Positions 35,586 to 44,882 of a stretch of DNA of 63,702 nucleotides are shown in pieces. The notes under the pieces are model-generated. The model saw only the letters and a program-made list of their open reading frames with translations, was not told the origin of the DNA and ran no database searches. Each line of letters starts with the position of its first letter. Within the stretch, counting starts at the first letter, position 1. The DNA comes from Gammaproteobacteria bacterium (GTDB lineage Bacteria; Pseudomonadota; Gammaproteobacteria; Steroidobacterales; Steroidobacteraceae): the NCBI GenBank assembly GCA_003164785.1, contig PLUE01000023.1, forward strand, positions 1-63,702, given 5' to 3'. Both the position numbers and the translations under genes were made by a program.

Positions 35586-36854
35586 TCATACGCTCTTCAA
35601 CAAGTCGGCCAGGGCGCAGGCAACGGTGGCCGTGGCGCGGCGCAGGTCGTCGAGGCGCAGACATTCGTCGGCACCATGACCGTTGGCCTCCTTCAGGGTC
35701 CGTGGGCCGGCGCCGTACAGGACGGTGGGAATGCCCGCCGCGGTGTAATGGCGGGCGTCCGTATACAGCGGCACCCCCTGTTCGGCGATTGTCGTTCCGA
35801 AAAAGTGTTCGCCGCTCGCCTGCAGCGCCTGGGTGAGTTTCTCGGCGCCGTCGAGCTTCACCAGCGGCAACGCGAGCAAGATGCGGCGAATCTCGACGCG
35901 GATGCCGTCGCAGCGTGCCGCCGCGCGTTTGATGATGCCGCGCAGCTCCGCTTCGGCCTCGGCGGGGGATTCCTCGGGAATGATGCGCCGGTCGATGCGA
36001 AACGTGACCAGATCCGGGACGACATTCGTGTTGATGCCGCCGTGGATGAGCCCGACATTGAGGGTCGGATGCGTGATGCCCGTGACGCTCGAACGGCGCT
36101 CCTTGAGCGCTTCGCGCGAGGCGTACACCTCGGTGAGAATCCGCGTGGCGGCGGCGAGGGCATCGATGCCGGACTCCGGCATCGCGGCGTGGCCTTGTCT
36201 GCCGCGCACGGTGACCTCGAGATGCAGGCACCCGTTGTGCGCCGTCGTCACCGCGTACGAGAAGCCGGCGCTGAGGGCGTAATCCGGCTCGCTCAACCCC
36301 TGCTCCAGCAACCATCGCGGCCCGATGTCGCCGCCGGTCTCCTCATCGTAGGTCAGATGCAGCTCGATGCTGCCGTCGAGCTTGACTCCGTGGTCCGCGA
36401 GCGCTTGAAGCGCGAGCAGCGCGTAGGTGTAGGTCGCGAAGTCGGACTTGCTCACGGCAACGCCGCGGCCATACATCACGCGGCCATGTTCGGCATCCTC
36501 GACGACGGCGGCGCCGTAGGGATCATGCGTCCAGCCCAGACCGGGCGGGACGACATCGCCATGCGCGTTGAGCGCGATGCAGGGCCCGTGCTCGCCGAAG
36601 CGCTGGCGCACGATGAGGTTGGTGGCCGAGATCATGCCGACCGCGGCCACGTCGGATTTCGGCACCGGGAAGCTCTCGACATTGAAACCGAGGCTGCGCA
36701 GCCAGCGCGTCGCGGCCTCGGCGTGCGCGGCGCAATCACCCGGCGGGTTGTCGGTCGGAACCTGGACCATGGCGGCGAGGAAGGCGGACTCGGCCGTGAA
36801 ATGTCGATCGACCCAGTCGCCCACGAAAGTCCTCAAGGAAATCAAATCCATCAT
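35586..36854 (-). CDS. M20-family metallohydrolase (ArgE/DapE type)
   Basis: The 422-residue dinuclear-zinc hydrolase cuts an amide, probably an N-acyl or N-carbamoyl group. Metal motifs are ALNAHGDVVPPG, a GRGVAVSKSDF element and YDEETGG, with the dimerisation domain between about residues 200 and 320. The start overlaps the stop of the upstream allantoate amidohydrolase fusion, so the two are co-translated. In this context the substrate may be a ureido or carbamoyl intermediate of purine breakdown, but the family covers many substrates. Confidence 0.82.
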   Translation of the reverse strand: MMDLISLRTFVGDWVDRHFTAESAFLAAMVQVPTDNPPGDCAAHAEAATRWLRSLGFNVESFPVPKSDVAAVGMISATNLIVRQRFGEHGPCIALNAHGDVVPPGLGWTHDPYGAAVVEDAEHGRVMYGRGVAVSKSDFATYTYALLALQALADHGVKLDGSIELHLTYDEETGGDIGPRWLLEQGLSEPDYALSAGFSYAVTTAHNGCLHLEVTVRGRQGHAAMPESGIDALAAATRILTEVYASREALKERRSSVTGITHPTLNVGLIHGGINTNVVPDLVTFRIDRRIIPEESPAEAEAELRGIIKRAAARCDGIRVEIRRILLALPLVKLDGAEKLTQALQASGEHFFGTTIAEQGVPLYTDARHYTAAGIPTVLYGAGPRTLKEANGHGADECLRLDDLRRATATVACALADLLKSV

Positions 36855-38581
36855 TCGGGTACCTTGTAATGCTGCAGAAAATCCCTGAAGACGGCGGCGG
36901 CGATCGCGGCGTCGTCCGCGCTCAGCGTCTCCGCCGGATTGTGGCTGATGCCGCCGTTGCCGCAGCGCACGAACAGCATGCCGATGTCGGTGAGGTTCGC
37001 CATCATCATGGCATCGTGACCCGCGCCGCTCGGCAGGCGCCTTGCGGGTGCGCCGGTGACCCGGCGGATGCTGGCCTCCCAGGCATCCTGTATCCGCGCA
37101 GCGCAGGCGATGGCGGGGGCTTCGAGCACGCGGCTCTGTTCGATCGTGACGTTGCGCCGCCGGGCGATGCGCTGCATCTCGGCGCTCACGTCCGCCTCGG
37201 CCGCGTCGCGCACTGCGTCGCTGCCGGAGCGGATGTCGATGCTCAAATGACAGCGGCCGGGTATGACGTTCATCGCGCCGTCCGGGACCTCGAGCTTGCC
37301 GACCGTGCCGACCAGGCCGGGATCGGCGCTGCAGCGACGCTCCACGGCGAGCACGATCTCAGCGGCGGCCGCGGCGGCGTCACGTCGCAGCGGCATCGGC
37401 ACCGTGCCGGCATGCCCGGACAGGCCCTCGACGGTCACGGTGCTGCGCATGCTGCCCGCGATGCTGGTGACGACGCCCACCGGCAGCCCGGCATCCAGCA
37501 ACACCGGACCCTGTTCGATGTGGACCTCGACGAATCCCAGCAGCTGCGCGGGATCTCGCGCAATCGCCGGGATGTCGGCGACGTCCTGCCCACCGGCCGT
37601 GATCGCCTCGCGCAGCGACATGCCCTGGGCATCGATGGTGTCGAGCACGGTGGGATCGAAGCGGCCGGCGACGGCGCGGCTGCCGAGGAACGTCGAGCGG
37701 AAGCGCACGCCCTCTTCCTCGGCGAAGGCGATGATCTGCAACGAAAATGGCAGGCGCACAGCGGCGCGGCGCAGGGCACCCGCGACCGCGATGGGCAACA
37801 CGATGCCGAGCCGTCCGTCGTATCTGCCGGCGTTGATCACCGTATCGTAGTGCGATCCGGTCAGAAGCTGCCTGGCGCTGCCGCCGGGCAGCACGCCCAC
37901 GACATTGCCGACGGCGTCGTGATGCACGTCGAGACCCGCGGCGAGCATGAAGTCGCGGATTCTCGCGGCGGTGTCCATGTGAGCGGGCGAGAGGTAGGAG
38001 CACGTCAGCGATCCCGTCGTCTCGCTGAAGCGTGCCAGATCATCCGCCATGGCGATGATCGCCGCGCCGATCGGTTCGTCCACCAGATCGGCGAGGCGGA
38101 AGCGGGCGATGCGGCAGATCTCGAGCAGCGCGACGTGACGTTCCTGGCTCTCCTCGTGCGTGACGCGTCGCTCGAGCGCGGCGATGACGCTGTCGGGCGT
38201 TTGCCCCTTCACGGCGAGGATGAAGGGAAAGCCGAAGCGGGCGCTATAGGCTGCATTCAGGGTCTGCAGGCGCTGGTACTGCCCGGGCGTGCACGCGGAC
38301 AGGCCGGCGCCGCATTGTTCACTGGTCGATGCCTCGGTCAGATCGCCGCGGATGGCGGCGCGGCCGGCAAGTTCCGGGTGGGCACGGATCAAGGCGAGCT
38401 GCATGGCCTCGCCGGCCTGCATCACGGCGTCGCTCATGGCGGCATGCAACGCGACGCCGCTCGCGAATGGCCGCGCCGCGGCGACGCGCTCCGGCACCCA
38501 GGGTGAGTGCTCGAAGATCGACGCCAATGCCGCCACGAACTCCGGCGCCGCGACGCTGTTGAGCCGTGCCAGGTCAATCAT
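36851..38581 (-). CDS. Fused OHCU decarboxylase / allantoate amidohydrolase
   Basis: One 576-residue chain joins two purine-catabolic enzymes. Residues 1-165 are OHCU decarboxylase, which makes (S)-allantoin from the HIU hydrolysis product; His67-Pro68 in IRAHPELAGR and the FGFPFILAVKG motif are present. Residues 180-576 are a zinc-dependent allantoate amidohydrolase (AllC/M20), with GSHYDTVINAGRYDGRLG, AFAEEEGVRF and VEVHIEQGPVL. The two activities are not consecutive: allantoinase should act between them. It overlaps the M20 gene and sits 6 bases after the GntR gene. Confidence 0.9.
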   Translation of the reverse strand: MIDLARLNSVAAPEFVAALASIFEHSPWVPERVAAARPFASGVALHAAMSDAVMQAGEAMQLALIRAHPELAGRAAIRGDLTEASTSEQCGAGLSACTPGQYQRLQTLNAAYSARFGFPFILAVKGQTPDSVIAALERRVTHEESQERHVALLEICRIARFRLADLVDEPIGAAIIAMADDLARFSETTGSLTCSYLSPAHMDTAARIRDFMLAAGLDVHHDAVGNVVGVLPGGSARQLLTGSHYDTVINAGRYDGRLGIVLPIAVAGALRRAAVRLPFSLQIIAFAEEEGVRFRSTFLGSRAVAGRFDPTVLDTIDAQGMSLREAITAGGQDVADIPAIARDPAQLLGFVEVHIEQGPVLLDAGLPVGVVTSIAGSMRSTVTVEGLSGHAGTVPMPLRRDAAAAAAEIVLAVERRCSADPGLVGTVGKLEVPDGAMNVIPGRCHLSIDIRSGSDAVRDAAEADVSAEMQRIARRRNVTIEQSRVLEAPAIACAARIQDAWEASIRRVTGAPARRLPSGAGHDAMMMANLTDIGMLFVRCGNGGISHNPAETLSADDAAIAAAVFRDFLQHYKVPE

Positions 38582-38587
38582 GGTTCG

Positions 38588-39304
38588 TCACGACTTCGCG
38601 CCGAACACCGACCTGAGATCGGCTCGAGCCTCGCCGCGGTCCTCCAGCATGAGATCGGCGAGCACGTGATCCAGATGCTGGGTCATGAGTTTGATGGCGC
38701 CTCGGTCGCGGCGCTCGAGCGCGCCGGTGAGCTCACGATGTGCGTCGGGGGGGCATGGCGCGGCGCCGGGCGCCTGGTACACGGCGATGATGAGGGAGGA
38801 ACGCGAGATCAGATCCCGCAGGAGCTCGAGCAGGATGTTGTTGTCGGCGATTTCCGCGAGCAGCAGATGAAATTCGCCCGACAGCTTCAGGATCGCGCGA
38901 CGGTCATTGCCGCGCCATGCGTCATCCTCGCGCGCCAGATGGTCCTGGAGCTGCTTGATGTCCTTGCGGGTCGCGGTCTTGATGAAGCTTTCGACCAGAC
39001 TCGCCTCGATGACCCGGCGTGCGGCGAACACCTCGCGCGCTTCGCGCACCGACGGCTTCGCCACCGTCGCGCCGCGGTTCGGCATGAGGGTCACGACACG
39101 TTCGTGCGCCAGCCGCTGCAGCACCTGGCGCAGGCGCGTGCGTCCCAGCCCGAATATCTCGCACAGCTCGGTTTCCACCAGGCGGGTCTCCGGAGGCAGG
39201 CTGTGGTCCATGATCGCACTCCAGATGCGCTCATGCACTTCGGCCGAGTCGACCGCCTTGGCGGCGGCCCGGCGCGGGCGCAGCGGGAGGTTGGCGTTAC
39301 GCAT
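38588..39304 (-). CDS. GntR/FadR-family regulator with FCD domain
   Basis: The 238-residue regulator has an N-terminal winged HTH (ETELCEIFGLGRTRLRQVLQ and LMPNRGATVAKPS) and a C-terminal FCD ligand domain with metal-binding histidines (EFHLLLAEIA, TQHLDHVL). It is embedded in the operon, overlapping the permease gene by 8 bases, and so probably senses a purine metabolite and controls its own operon. The GTGCAC repeats upstream of the HIU hydrolase gene are a candidate target. Confidence 0.88.
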   Translation of the reverse strand: MRNANLPLRPRRAAAKAVDSAEVHERIWSAIMDHSLPPETRLVETELCEIFGLGRTRLRQVLQRLAHERVVTLMPNRGATVAKPSVREAREVFAARRVIEASLVESFIKTATRKDIKQLQDHLAREDDAWRGNDRRAILKLSGEFHLLLAEIADNNILLELLRDLISRSSLIIAVYQAPGAAPCPPDAHRELTGALERRDRGAIKLMTQHLDHVLADLMLEDRGEARADLRSVFGAKS

Positions 39305-40223
39305 CGGGATGAAAGCTCCTGCCGAGCGATGCCGGTCGGTTCAGGAGGATCGTCTTCGGATCCCGGCAGATGATGACCAGCACGACGATGGTGGCGACAT
39401 ACGGCAGCATCGAGAGTATCTCACTGGGCACGCGGATGCCGAGGCCCTGGGCGTGCAGTTGCAGGATGGTGACACCGCCGAACAGATAGGCGCCCAACAG
39501 CACCCGCAACGGCTTCCAGGTCGCGAACACCACCAGCGCCAAGGCGATCCAGCCGCGGCCGGCGCTCATTCCCTCCACCCACATGGGCGTGAGCGCCGTG
39601 GACAGGTAGGCGCCGGCGACGCCGCTGGCGCCGCCGCCGAACAACACCGCCAGATAACGCGTCAGCATGACGGGCTGGCCGAGCGCATGCGCAATGGCGG
39701 GGGACTCGCCGACCGCGCGCAGTTGCAATCCAACGCGCGTGTGATTGAGCACCCGGTCGATCAGCACGTAGAGCAGGATCGAACCATAGACGGCGGCATC
39801 GAAGCGGAACAGCAGCGGGCCCGCGATCGGCAGATTGCTCAACGCCGGCAGCGACAGGGAGGGTATCCCCTCGATGGGCATGCCGGTAAATTTGCGGCCG
39901 GCGAAGGCGCTCAGGCCCACGCCGAACAGCGTCAGCGCCAGGCCGGTCGCGATCTGGTTGGTCTGCATGCTCAGCGTCAGCACCGCGAACAGCAGCGCCA
40001 ACAGCATCGACGCGCCGATCGCGGCGAGATAGCCGAGCAACAGGCTGCCGCTGCCGACGCCGACAGCGAACGCGGCGAGCGCGCCCACCAACATCATCCC
40101 CTCGACGCCCAGGTTCAGCACGCCGGCGCGTTCCGCGACCAACTCGCCGAGCGCGGCATACACCAGCGGAGTCGCCGCCACGACCGTGCCGGTGATGATG
40201 GCGATGATGAATTCGGTGCTCAT
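39297..40223 (-). CDS. Nucleoside-type ABC permease (NupQ/YufQ-like)
   Basis: The 308-residue inner-membrane permease has the BPD_transp_2 pattern of the BMP-dependent nucleoside importers; LVYAALGELVAERAGVLNLGVEGMM, split by its glycine-rich turn, is the signature near residue 20-45. About eight membrane segments are expected. It overlaps both neighbours and pairs with the larger permease next to it. Confidence 0.9.
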   Translation of the reverse strand: MSTEFIIAIITGTVVAATPLVYAALGELVAERAGVLNLGVEGMMLVGALAAFAVGVGSGSLLLGYLAAIGASMLLALLFAVLTLSMQTNQIATGLALTLFGVGLSAFAGRKFTGMPIEGIPSLSLPALSNLPIAGPLLFRFDAAVYGSILLYVLIDRVLNHTRVGLQLRAVGESPAIAHALGQPVMLTRYLAVLFGGGASGVAGAYLSTALTPMWVEGMSAGRGWIALALVVFATWKPLRVLLGAYLFGGVTILQLHAQGLGIRVPSEILSMLPYVATIVVLVIICRDPKTILLNRPASLGRSFHPDA

Positions 40224-41305
40224 GGCTGCGCCGCCAAGCGGGGTACGAGCCGCAGTCGATAGCCGACGAACAGGTCGGCGGCGAGCAGGTAGAAGAGCAG
40301 CAGGCCTTGGAACAGACCGGTCACCGCGGCCGGCAGCTGCAGTCCGAGCTGCACCGATTCGCCGCCGAGGTATAGCAACGACATGAGCAGCGCCGCCAGC
40401 ACGATGCCGACGGGATGCAGGCGGCCGACGAATGCCACGATGATGGCGGCGAAGCCGTAGCCCGGCGAGATGTCAGCCTGGAGACGCCCGATGGGACCCA
40501 TGACCTCGCAGACACCGGCAAGACCCGCCGCGCCCCCGCCGATCATCAAGGCGAGCCAGACGTTGCGCTGCTCGCTGAAGCCGGCATAGGCCGCGGCGGC
40601 GGGGGCCTGTCCCGAGACCAACATGCGGTAGCCGGCAAACAGGCGGCTGGAAAAGAACCAAGACAGGGCGGCAAGTCCGAGCATGAACAAGAAGGCGATG
40701 GTGGCTCGCTGGCCGTCCAGCAGCAGAGGCAGAATGAGGCGCTCGTCGAAGGCCTTCGATTGCGGGAAGTTGTAGCCCTCGGGATCGCGCCACGCACCAT
40801 GCAGCAAATAGGCGAGCAGCAGTTGCGCGATGTAGACCAACATCAGGCTCACCAGGATCTCGCTGGTATTGAAGCGGGTGCGCAGCACCGCCGGAATCGC
40901 GGCCCAGGCGGCGCCGCCGGCGATGCCCGCCAGCAGGATGGCGGGCAGTGCCAGGGGACCTAAGTGGTCGCTCCAGAACAACGCCACGCCGCCGCCGCAA
41001 ATGGCGCCCAGCGTCAACTGACCCTCCGCGCCGATGTTCCACACATTCGCCGCGAAACCCACGGCGAGCCCGAGACCGCACAGCGCGAGCGGCGTGGCCT
41101 TCAGCAGCAATTCGCCCCAGCCGTACAGGGAGTTGAGCGGTTCGATGAAAAACAGTTCGAGCGCGCTCAGCGGGTTCTTGCCCAGGAACGCGAAAATGAT
41201 GAAGCCGGTCGCGAACATGGCAACCGCCGCGATCAGCGGGGCGGCAATGCGCATCACCGATGACGGCGCGGCGCGCTTTTCCAATCGCCAGGGTAGTTCA
41301 AGCAT
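40220..41305 (-). CDS. Nucleoside-type ABC permease (NupP/YufP-like)
   Basis: The 361-residue partner permease carries the matching signature AVGFAANVWNIGAEGQLTLG around residues 80-100. With the 308-residue permease it should form the membrane channel for nucleosides or bases. Overlaps of 4 and 8 bases with neighbouring genes show a single operon. Confidence 0.9.
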   Translation of the reverse strand: MLELPWRLEKRAAPSSVMRIAAPLIAAVAMFATGFIIFAFLGKNPLSALELFFIEPLNSLYGWGELLLKATPLALCGLGLAVGFAANVWNIGAEGQLTLGAICGGGVALFWSDHLGPLALPAILLAGIAGGAAWAAIPAVLRTRFNTSEILVSLMLVYIAQLLLAYLLHGAWRDPEGYNFPQSKAFDERLILPLLLDGQRATIAFLFMLGLAALSWFFSSRLFAGYRMLVSGQAPAAAAYAGFSEQRNVWLALMIGGGAAGLAGVCEVMGPIGRLQADISPGYGFAAIIVAFVGRLHPVGIVLAALLMSLLYLGGESVQLGLQLPAAVTGLFQGLLLFYLLAADLFVGYRLRLVPRLAAQP

Positions 41306-42833
41306 GCGCAGCCTCGCGATGCCCGCCGGCCATGAGCATGCCCACTTTTTCCACGGTCAGTTCGACCCGGGGCAACGCAGGCGACAATCGACCCGCCGAC
41401 AGCACCGCGATGCGATCGCAGATCGTGAACAGCTCCTCGAGTTCCTCGGAGATCACCAACACCGCCGAGCCCGAGTCGCGCAGGGCGATGAGCGCCCGAT
41501 GGATCAGCTGGGCGGCCCCCACGTCCACGCCCCACGTGGGTTGCGCGACCAGCATGACCTTCGGCGCCAGGCGGATCTCACGCCCGACGATGAACTTTTG
41601 CAGATTGCCGCCGGAGAGCCGCTCGGCCGCGGATTGCTCGCTGCCGCATTTCACGTTGAACGCGGCGATGGTCGCGCGGGCGGAGTCGCGCGCGACGCTG
41701 CGCCTCACGACTCCCCATCCCACCATGCCCGCGCTCTGGCCGGTGAGCAGCGCGTTGTCCGTCAGCGACATCGCCGGCACCGCGCCCCGGCCGAGCCGCT
41801 CCTCGGGCACGAAGCCTAGCCCCAAGCCGCGTCGCTGCGCGGCGCCCAAGTTCTCGACCGGCCGACCGCACAGGCTGATGGACCCTTGATGGGCACCGAC
41901 GGCTTCGCCGGACAATGCCTCCAGCAGCTCCTTCTGCCCGTTGCCCGACACGCCGGCGATCCCGACGATCTCACCGGCGCGCACCTCGAGCGTGATATCG
42001 TGCAGTGCCGTGCCGAAGGGTTCGCGCGACGCCCTGGAATAGGCGCCGACGCGCAGCCGCACCTCGCCGGCCTCGCGCGGCTGCAGCGGCCGCTCGTCGA
42101 GGTCATTGCCGACCATCAGCCGCGCCAGGCTGGCGTTCGACTCCTCGCTCGGACGTGCCGTGCCGCTCACCCGTCCGGCGCGCAGCACCGTCGCCGTGTC
42201 GCACAGGGTGCGGATCTCGTCGAGCTTGTGACTGATGTACAGGATGCTCATACCTTCGGCGGCCAGGCGGCGCAACGTATCGAACAGCTGCTGCACCGCC
42301 TGCGGGGTGAGCACCGACGTCGGCTCGTCCATGATGAGCAATTTGGGCGATTGCAGGAGACAGCGGACGATTTCCACGCGCTGGCGCTCGCCCACCGACA
42401 TGCTGTGCACCAGCCGCTGCGGATCGATGGGCAGGCCATAGCGGTCGGCGACCTCGCGGATGCGCGGCGCCAATGCGGCGGGCGTGAGCCGTTCATCGAG
42501 CGCGAGCGCGATGTTCTCGGCGACGGTGAGCGTTTCGAACAGCGCAAAATGCTGAAACACCATGCCTACACCTAAGCGACGGGCGGTGGCAGGGCTGTCG
42601 ATGATGACCGCGCTGGCTTCCCATTCGATGCTGCCTTCGTCGGGCCGTGTCACGCCATAGACGATCTTCATCAAGGTGCTCTTGCCGGCGCCGTTCTCCC
42701 CCATCAACGCATGGATCTCGCCCACGCCCACGGTGAGATCCACATGGTCGTTGGCGAGAATGGTGGGGTAGCGCTTGGTGATCCCGCGCAGGATCAGGCG
42801 TGGATGAAGCTCAGCTGCCACGGTAGGTCGCAT
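41298..42833 (-). CDS. Nucleoside ABC importer, tandem ATP-binding protein (NupO-like)
   Basis: The 511-residue protein contains two ABC domains. The first has Walker A GENGAGKST, signature SVGERQRVEI and Walker B LLIMDEPTSVL. The second has a degenerate A loop (GVSGNGQKEL) and signature LSGGNLQKFI. This asymmetry is normal for sugar/nucleoside importers of this class. Its start overlaps the HIU hydrolase gene by 23 bases. Confidence 0.92.
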   Translation of the reverse strand: MRPTVAAELHPRLILRGITKRYPTILANDHVDLTVGVGEIHALMGENGAGKSTLMKIVYGVTRPDEGSIEWEASAVIIDSPATARRLGVGMVFQHFALFETLTVAENIALALDERLTPAALAPRIREVADRYGLPIDPQRLVHSMSVGERQRVEIVRCLLQSPKLLIMDEPTSVLTPQAVQQLFDTLRRLAAEGMSILYISHKLDEIRTLCDTATVLRAGRVSGTARPSEESNASLARLMVGNDLDERPLQPREAGEVRLRVGAYSRASREPFGTALHDITLEVRAGEIVGIAGVSGNGQKELLEALSGEAVGAHQGSISLCGRPVENLGAAQRRGLGLGFVPEERLGRGAVPAMSLTDNALLTGQSAGMVGWGVVRRSVARDSARATIAAFNVKCGSEQSAAERLSGGNLQKFIVGREIRLAPKVMLVAQPTWGVDVGAAQLIHRALIALRDSGSAVLVISEELEELFTICDRIAVLSAGRLSPALPRVELTVEKVGMLMAGGHREAAHA

Positions 42834-43158
42834 AGCTCCACGGCGAGACGAGCAAGGGCACGTGGTAGTTTCGCCGAATGTCCGAGATGCCGAAGGCGAT
42901 CACGATTTCATCGAGGAACGGCGGGTCCGGCAGATCGACATCGAGTGTCCTGAAATACGCCGCGACATGGAATGTCAGCGTGTAGCGTCCGGGAACGAAC
43001 GCCGCGCCGTGCAGCAGCGGCGCCGGACAGCGCCCGTCCGCGTTGGTGTGGGTGGTCGTCGCGGTGTCCGGATCGTGCAACGAGCGCAGGTCGACGCGCA
43101 TCCCGGCCGCCGGAATGCCGATCGCAGTATTCAAGACATGGGTCGTCAGCGTCGCCAT
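42811..43158 (-). CDS. uraH: 5-hydroxyisourate hydrolase (transthyretin-like)
   Basis: The 115-residue enzyme opens the ring of 5-hydroxyisourate, the product of urate oxidase, to give OHCU. The family signature is complete: LTTHVLNTAIGIPA at the N terminus and the terminal YRGS, with the catalytic His and Arg in these motifs. The ATG at 43158 has a strong GGGAGGTG site; the much longer open frame upstream is antisense to the binding-protein gene. It is the first gene of the minus-strand purine operon. Confidence 0.94.
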   Translation of the reverse strand: MATLTTHVLNTAIGIPAAGMRVDLRSLHDPDTATTTHTNADGRCPAPLLHGAAFVPGRYTLTFHVAAYFRTLDVDLPDPPFLDEIVIAFGISDIRRNYHVPLLVSPWSYATYRGS

Positions 43159-43204
43159 CGCACCTCCCGCGGCAGCCGCATTACAGCACGTTCGTGCGTC
43201 ATGC

Positions 43205-43236
43205 TGTACACAATCAAGTGCACTAATCGTGTGCAC
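43205..43236. promoter_or_regulatory. Candidate operator: three evenly spaced 6-base palindromes
   Basis: TGTACA (43205-43210), GTGCAC (43218-43223) and GTGCAC (43231-43236) are exactly 13 bases apart, start to start. They lie between the divergent uraH operon and the BMP binding-protein gene. The last two form GTGCAC-N7-GTGCAC. The GntR regulator of the operon is the likely binder; this is inference. Confidence 0.55.
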
Positions 43237-43335
43237 CCGGTCGCGACAATGCTCCGGAAAAGTGCCGCCGCGATCGGCGCGGCATTCGGGTGCGCGTGAG
43301 TTGCGTTGCGCGGCGGCGTTGTGCATTCTCGGTCC

Positions 43336-44430
43336 ATGAAACAGACACGACTTTCCCGACGCACCGTCGTCGCAGGCTTGCTCGGATCGGCGGCGGTGGC
43401 GGCGATTCCGGCGCGCGCGGCGGACGAACCCATGAAGGTCGCCTTCATCTACGTGGACCCCGTGGGCGACACGGGTTGGTCGTATGAACATGATCTCGCG
43501 CGGCGCGAGCTCGAGCGGGTGCTCGGGCCGGCGGTCAAGACCACGTATGTGGAGAGCGTGCCGGCGACGGCCGATGCCGAGCGTGTGATACGCCAGCTGG
43601 CCGTGGCCGGCAACCAGATGATTTTCACCACGTCGTTCGGCTACATGGAGCCGACGCTGCGGGTTGCCAAGCTGTTTCCGAAGGTCAAATTCGAGCATGC
43701 CACGGGTTACAAGACCGCGGCGAACGTCGTCACCTACGAAGCGCGGTTTTTCGAAGGGGCGTATCTGCTCGGCGTGCTGGCCGGCAGGACGACCAAGTCG
43801 AATACGCTCGGTTTCGTGGGGTCTTTCCCGATTCCCGAGGTGATTCGCAACATCAATGCGTTCGCCTTGGGCGCGCGCAGCGTCAATCCGAAAGCCACGG
43901 TGAAGGTGATCTGGGTCGACACCTGGTACGACCCGGGCAAGGAGCGCCAGGCGGCCGAGGCGCTGATCGCGCAGGGCGCCGACGTACTGGCGCAGAACAC
44001 GGATTCGCCGGCGATCGTCCAGGTCGCCGAGAAGCGCGGGGTGCATGCCTTCGGCTGGGACTCGGACATGTCGAAGTATGGGCCCACGGCGCAGCTGACC
44101 GCCAACACCGAGAATTGGGCGGACTATTACATCGACGAGGTGCGCAAGGCGATCGCGGGCACCTGGACCGGCGGCCGGCAGACGGTTCAGGGCATCAAGG
44201 AGAAAATGGTCGTGCTGTCGCCGCTCAACAAGTCGGTGCCGGCCGATGTGGCGCGGCTGTTCGAGGAGAAGCAGCGGGATATCGCCGACGGCAAGCTGGT
44301 GCCGTTTGCCGGGCCGCTGAAGGACAACACGGGCGCGACCAAGGTGGCCGCCGGCGCGGCGCTGACACACGAGCAATTGATGTCGATCGGCTGGTATGTC
44401 GACGGCATCGACGGTTCCATTCCGAAGTGA
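43336..44430 (+). CDS. BMP-family nucleoside-binding protein of ABC importer
   Basis: The 364-residue periplasmic protein captures purine nucleosides or bases for the NupOPQ-like importer encoded divergently. A Tat-type signal (SRRTVVAGLLGSAAVAAIPARA) precedes the BMP domain, with VGDTGWSYEHDLAR near the start and FEGAYLLGVLAGRTTKS in the middle. The ATG at 43336 is taken rather than 43306 because the signal peptide begins there. The divergent layout lets one operator control binding protein and transporter. Confidence 0.9.
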   Translation: MKQTRLSRRTVVAGLLGSAAVAAIPARAADEPMKVAFIYVDPVGDTGWSYEHDLARRELERVLGPAVKTTYVESVPATADAERVIRQLAVAGNQMIFTTSFGYMEPTLRVAKLFPKVKFEHATGYKTAANVVTYEARFFEGAYLLGVLAGRTTKSNTLGFVGSFPIPEVIRNINAFALGARSVNPKATVKVIWVDTWYDPGKERQAAEALIAQGADVLAQNTDSPAIVQVAEKRGVHAFGWDSDMSKYGPTAQLTANTENWADYYIDEVRKAIAGTWTGGRQTVQGIKEKMVVLSPLNKSVPADVARLFEEKQRDIADGKLVPFAGPLKDNTGATKVAAGAALTHEQLMSIGWYVDGIDGSIPK

Positions 44431-44480
44431 CCCGGCTGCCGCAGGCGTTGTTCAAGTAACGGCGGTTCGGTGAAACGGAC

Positions 44481-44882
44481 TCAGGCCGGTGGCAGGGCGG
44501 ACCGAAGCCCGAGATGCCGCACGAACGGATCGAAGTCTCTGTCGCTGTAGAGCAGGCTCAAGCCTTTTTCGATGCAGCTCGTCGCAATCAGAGTATCGAT
44601 GGTCTTGCGTACGGTGATACCCAATGCGCGTAACGCACGATGGTTTTTGGCTGCTTGAATGGCCAGATCACCGCCCACCAGGGCAATGATGGGCAGCGAT
44701 GTCAGCAGTGTCTTGCCGTGATTGAAATCTCGATCGTTGGCGAATCCCTGCAGCACTTCGGTCAGAACCAAATCGCCTGTCGCGACCGGCTCGGTTCCCA
44801 GCAAGAGGTCCAATCGGTCGGTTTCGGCAGACCCCTTGCCGCGAAAGTAGTCGATCCAGACGCTGGAGTCGACCAATGTCAT
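44481..44882 (-). CDS. vapC: VapC-type PIN-domain toxin (second locus)
   Basis: The 133-residue PIN nuclease has Asp5 in VDSSVWIDYFRG, Glu in LTEVLQGF, Asp in KTIDTLIATSCIE and Asp in LLYSDRDFDPF. It follows its antitoxin with a 4-base overlap. The antitoxin class differs from that of the first locus, so the two modules are not recent duplicates. Confidence 0.9.
   Translation of the reverse strand: MTLVDSSVWIDYFRGKGSAETDRLDLLLGTEPVATGDLVLTEVLQGFANDRDFNHGKTLLTSLPIIALVGGDLAIQAAKNHRALRALGITVRKTIDTLIATSCIEKGLSLLYSDRDFDPFVRHLGLRSALPPA

Noticed and set aside
43159..44376. N-terminal extension of HIU hydrolase to more than 500 residues
   Set aside because: The extension is the antisense of the BMP binding protein; the ATG at 43158 has a strong ribosome site and begins the family domain.
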